64,000 bases of DNA from Spisula solida (lineage: Eukaryota > Mollusca > Bivalvia > Venerida > Mactridae), in NCBI GenBank assembly GCA_947247005.1, contig OX365953.1, positions 4,469,001 through 4,533,000 on the forward strand, given 5' to 3'. The notes under the pieces are model-generated. The model was given only the letters and a program-made list of their open reading frames with translations, was not told where the DNA came from and did not search any database. How positions within the stretch are numbered: the first letter of the stretch is position 1; the number at the start of each line of letters is the position of its first letter. Of this stretch, positions 61,219-64,000 are shown piece by piece. The position numbers and the translations under genes are program-made.

Positions 61219-61756
61219 TGAATACTCCTGAAATTGTGTAAAGTTTTGGGAAACTGGAATTTTCAACAATTTAAATTGTCATTCATCATCAACTGCACAT
61301 GGGTTACAGAACTGACGGAACATTTGAAAACACTACAGGGGGTATCTGTCATTGTTTAATGTTTATTATTTGTTTTATTATTCTCAATAACACTGTTTTC
61401 CCAAAATCTTACCGCAGGAGATGTCATATCTTAGGGCACCCAGTTATTCAGATTCTGCTGATAAATTCATGATGGCATTACTTTTATTCACACCTGTTTG
61501 TTAGCTTACCACTTAAGACTATTTCACAAAATATTTAATAAATATGAAATCAAAATTCTGATATAATTAAGAATTTAAAAAATATTTTTTTTACAATATT
61601 GTTAAACAGGAGAATCCCACATCTGTTTTTTTTTTTTTGCAAATTGATCGAATAAAAACATGTGCATGCTTATTTTTGGTCATGCTCCTACTGAATACAG
61701 TCTATATCTATAGTTGCCATGACGGCATGTTGTGTCACACGCCCCATACTCCTTAC
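61219..61756. other. Intron next to alternative exon A
   Basis: AT-rich, no recognised element. The donor side of exon A has no minisatellite, unlike exon B. Confidence 0.5.
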
Positions 61757-61865
61757 TGATTTCAATTTGTCGCTGTATCCTAGCTTTACATCTGTCTCTA
61801 TAGTCAATTTGTGCGGTGTTGTAGCAATTCATGGTCTCGACAAACTTACGAGAAATTGTCGAGTA
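61757..61865 (-). CDS. STX1: Syntaxin-1 alternative exon A (Hc helix end / linker)
   Basis: The exon has 109 bases, with the same entry and exit phases as exon B. It encodes [36 protein letters not shown], aligning with syntaxin-1A 120-155. The acceptor is TTTTCTAG and the donor GTAAGG. Twenty-six of 36 residues match exon B. The changes include Y/H at the first position, T/V and C/D on the Hc helix, TA/AC before QIDYR, and A/G in the linker. The frame is fully open and the conserved core (SRKFVE, QIDYR, RCK, RIQRQ) is intact, so it is not a pseudo-exon. Tandem exon duplication with mutually exclusive use is inferred. Confidence 0.94.
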
Positions 61866-62529
61866 CTAGAAAAGAAAGTCAGTCTTTTTGGTTTGGTATA
61901 ATGTAACCATAATTATGACAGAAAGATAAAATTCAATACGATGGCTAACTGTCAATAGAGTAACACTTGTACTTATTGACAAGGCGTACTTAAACAGTCC
62001 CATAGTCGGAACAGCACACCTTAACACAGCTGTAAAAAAGATTCTTGGTTATATATAAAAGTACAAATGTCAAGACACCACAATATACTGTAAAGTCATT
62101 GTTTTTCGTGGGGGCTAAATTTTCCTTAATTTCATGTTTGGACTTGACCACAAAATCTTATCGATACGATTTATAAACCTCCGATTTACGGGCCAAGAAT
62201 ACACTCTATCGTCATTTTTTAATCCACAAATTTCAGACCTGACAAAAACACATTTACCAAAATCCACAAAATTAAATGCCCACGAAAAGAAGTGAGTTTA
62301 CAGTAATTTCCTTATAAGGCAACCTAGATAATAGGACAACATTATTTGTGCATAGACTACAATATAATACCTGGGTCACAAATCCATTCCGATCTCTGTT
62401 CGATCATATATTGGTCTAATACGGCCAGATGGATCGAGATCGATGTTAAACTTTAAGTATTTTGGATGAGCTTATTTATAAGACATCCATCATGGTACTA
62501 ATCCTGATACTTAGCTTCTCAGTTCCACC
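61866..62529. other. Intron upstream of exon A, no recognised feature
   Basis: I looked here for the preceding Habc exons on the minus strand and found none, nor a third copy of the alternative exon. Confidence 0.5.
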
Positions 62530-62743
62530 AGAGACTTGTACTTTTTTCATATGGCTCTGACGGAACTGAAAACTGATGTAACGCTCGGAACGAACTCAGG
62601 ATACATGATATCTTAGTTGATTCTGAGCGTTACATCGTTTTTACAAGTCGGTCAGAACATTACATCGGTTTGCTAGTATATCACAGTGTTACATCAATTT
62701 CAGTTCCATCAGGGAGAGCCATATGAAAACTGTACAAGTCTCT
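62530..62743. mobile_element. Foldback element (214 bp), same family as 5444
   Basis: The left arm AGAGACTTGTAC, a CATATGGCTCT block and ACGGAACTGAAA are mirrored at the right end, giving inverted arms of roughly 45 bases with small gaps. The interior has further TGTAACGCTC / GAGCGTTACA inversions. The GACGGAACTGAAAACTGATG segment matches the macro-repeat foldback. Confidence 0.7.
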
Positions 62744-63487
62744 AACAAAAGAGAGAAGTGGTGAATCGGGATTAGTACCGTGTCCGTTGTACAGCTGTCC
62801 ATTAAAATGTTTCAACAATAGTAAATATGTTCAATGTATTACAGATTGGAACCATTCTGATATGTCCATGACAATTGACTGGGAAGCGCTGTGCTTATGC
62901 AGCTGCAGTCACCTGCTATTTAGATCCATGGTCTCAATATTGCCTAGCTCTCACTGAAATTTCGGACAGTTCTGATTTCTTTGGTAAATAAACTATTGCA
63001 ATGCGACAAAGAACGATGTTATCCGCATGGAATAATGGAATTAGTTTGGTTCACGACATTCTTACAAAATGCATCTTTTTTGGATTTTTTTTTTGAAATC
63101 GTAAACCCATCGAGAACAGGTCACGTGCCCCTCCATGGACTTTTTACTTTATGCTATCCAATATACCTGCTCACTCAAGGCTCGCAGGTAATAATAATAT
63201 TTCAATACAATATGACAATAAATATACCAAACTTTAATTTAAATCCCATATACTATAAAATCATTCGTTTGTTATTCCCAAGAGATGTTTTGTGCATTTT
63301 TTTTATTAAGACAACATAAAAATCACACAGATATTTATTTTTCATTTACTTTTTCATGAAAATTGACATCCATGTCTATCAAATTTTATTTTCAAAAAGT
63401 CCTATTTTTTAAAACCCAAAATATTTAGCAAAATCCATATAAATTCATAAATATCGAACACAGAAAAATAAAATCATATTTTAAATA
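62744..63487. other. AT-rich DNA, no recognised exon
   Basis: A 112-codon open frame at 62981-63319 has no family resemblance or splice context and is probably incidental. Confidence 0.4.
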
Positions 63488-64000
63488 CAGTCAACTCTCG
63501 TTATCTCGAATTTAATGGGACCGTGGAAATAACTTTGACAACGAAAATTTGAGATCAGCATCAAAGTTGCAAGTTTACTAAATTCTGTCATTTTACAGGT
63601 CACCGCCATATTGTTACGTCGAAAGAACAACATATTCTTGAGAAATGCTTAATTTGATATTTATGTACATGTACTATACTCTTCAGTTATTTTACAAACA
63701 AGTGTTCGAGATGACAAGTTAATTGATGTTTGGACGCAACTCGAATCTTCATGACAAAAAAGTCATGTTTGCGCAAATTGTTGCACATAAATTATTGTTT
63801 AACAATGGAAGGCGCCAAAATAATAGGTAAATTTATCGAAGTTTTGATACTGGCGAGGTGTGAAAAACATTCGTGTCTAATCGGATACAATCAGAATTCG
63901 ACCTGACTTCCAGTTGGACAATACAATTAAAGTACGAACTAGTTAATCGGGACCAAATAAATAATTCGAGATAACGAAAAATTCGAGCCGAAACTCCTAG
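63488..64000. mobile_element. Pogo/Tigger-like element, cut by window end
   Basis: It starts CAGTCAACTCTCGTTATCTC directly after TA (63486-63487), a typical pogo-type terminus. The complementary TTCGAGATAACG appears at about 63964, so the right end lies at or just beyond the window edge. No transposase frame is visible; probably non-autonomous. Confidence 0.65.

Larger units (their letters stand above)
43420..61865 (-). other. STX1: Syntaxin-1 gene, 3' part (5' exons outside window)
   Basis: This is the plasma-membrane Qa-SNARE that pairs with SNAP-25 and synaptobrevin to drive synaptic vesicle fusion and is controlled by Munc18 and Munc13. Six minus-strand exons were found by reading frames against the family's conserved sequence. 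All have AG acceptors and GT donors and join in compatible phases. Taken with one alternative exon, they encode 169 residues aligning with positions 120-288 of rat syntaxin-1A, implying a normal 288-residue protein once the missing N-terminal exons are added. The N-peptide, Ha and Hb helices must lie beyond position 64000. Introns hold minisatellites and small transposons. Syntaxin-1 is favoured over syntaxin-2 or -3 because invertebrates generally have one member of this group, but the label means the syntaxin-1/2/3 group. Confidence 0.95.

Noticed and set aside
61719..61901. 60-codon plus-strand frame
   Set aside because: It is the antisense shadow of syntaxin alternative exon A.

Overview
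The window is animal nuclear DNA, AT-rich and mostly non-coding, most likely from a bivalve mollusc. Two things point there. The only clear gene is an invertebrate neuronal syntaxin. The intergenic and intronic DNA is full of dispersed elements that open with AACAAGAGGGCC-type hairpins and GCTCACCTG, carry ~145-bp GACCTAG-rich core repeats, and close with CAGGTGAGCTAAAAA, a style I associate with bivalve 'pearl'-like elements. The species cannot be named from the sequence.

Left part (1-37711): a direct tandem array of a ~13-kb unit. The window opens inside one unit (U1, 1-11469), then has two complete units (U2, 11470-24478; U3, 24479-37711). The array stops abruptly where U3 meets single-copy DNA after the shared motif ATAGCCAAA. 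The units hold no convincing conserved gene. They hold small tandem repeats, two kinds of pearl-like element, hairpins, a CRE palindrome and short ORFs of doubtful meaning. U1 and U2 look identical over at least 6.39 kb and then differ by many substitutions and indels, including a 489-bp TA-flanked MITE present only in U1 and a 779-bp deletion in U1.

Middle (37712-43419): single-copy DNA with 31-, 21- and 24-bp tandem arrays, a hAT-like MITE and a dead mariner relic.

Right part (43420 to beyond 61865): the 3' two-thirds of a syntaxin-1 gene on the minus strand. Its exons are, in transcript order, 61865-61757 or 59295-59187, then 51543-51470, 49364-49227, 47887-47777 and 43497-43420 (stop). 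They encode the equivalent of rat syntaxin-1A residues 120-288, with every splice site and phase consistent. Earlier exons lie beyond 64000. The two most upstream exons have the same length (109 bp), the same phases and related products (26 of 36 residues identical). Using both or neither breaks the frame, so they are best read as mutually exclusive exons that swap the end of the Hc helix and the start of the linker. I consider this the main discovery in the window.

The syntaxin introns are loaded with minisatellites (a G-rich 50-bp array just upstream of the last exon, a 31-bp array, a ~930-bp array of TCAAGGTCA-bearing 24-mers, and an array that runs into the splice donor of one alternative exon) and with small DNA transposons, several with recognisable ends and target-site duplications.
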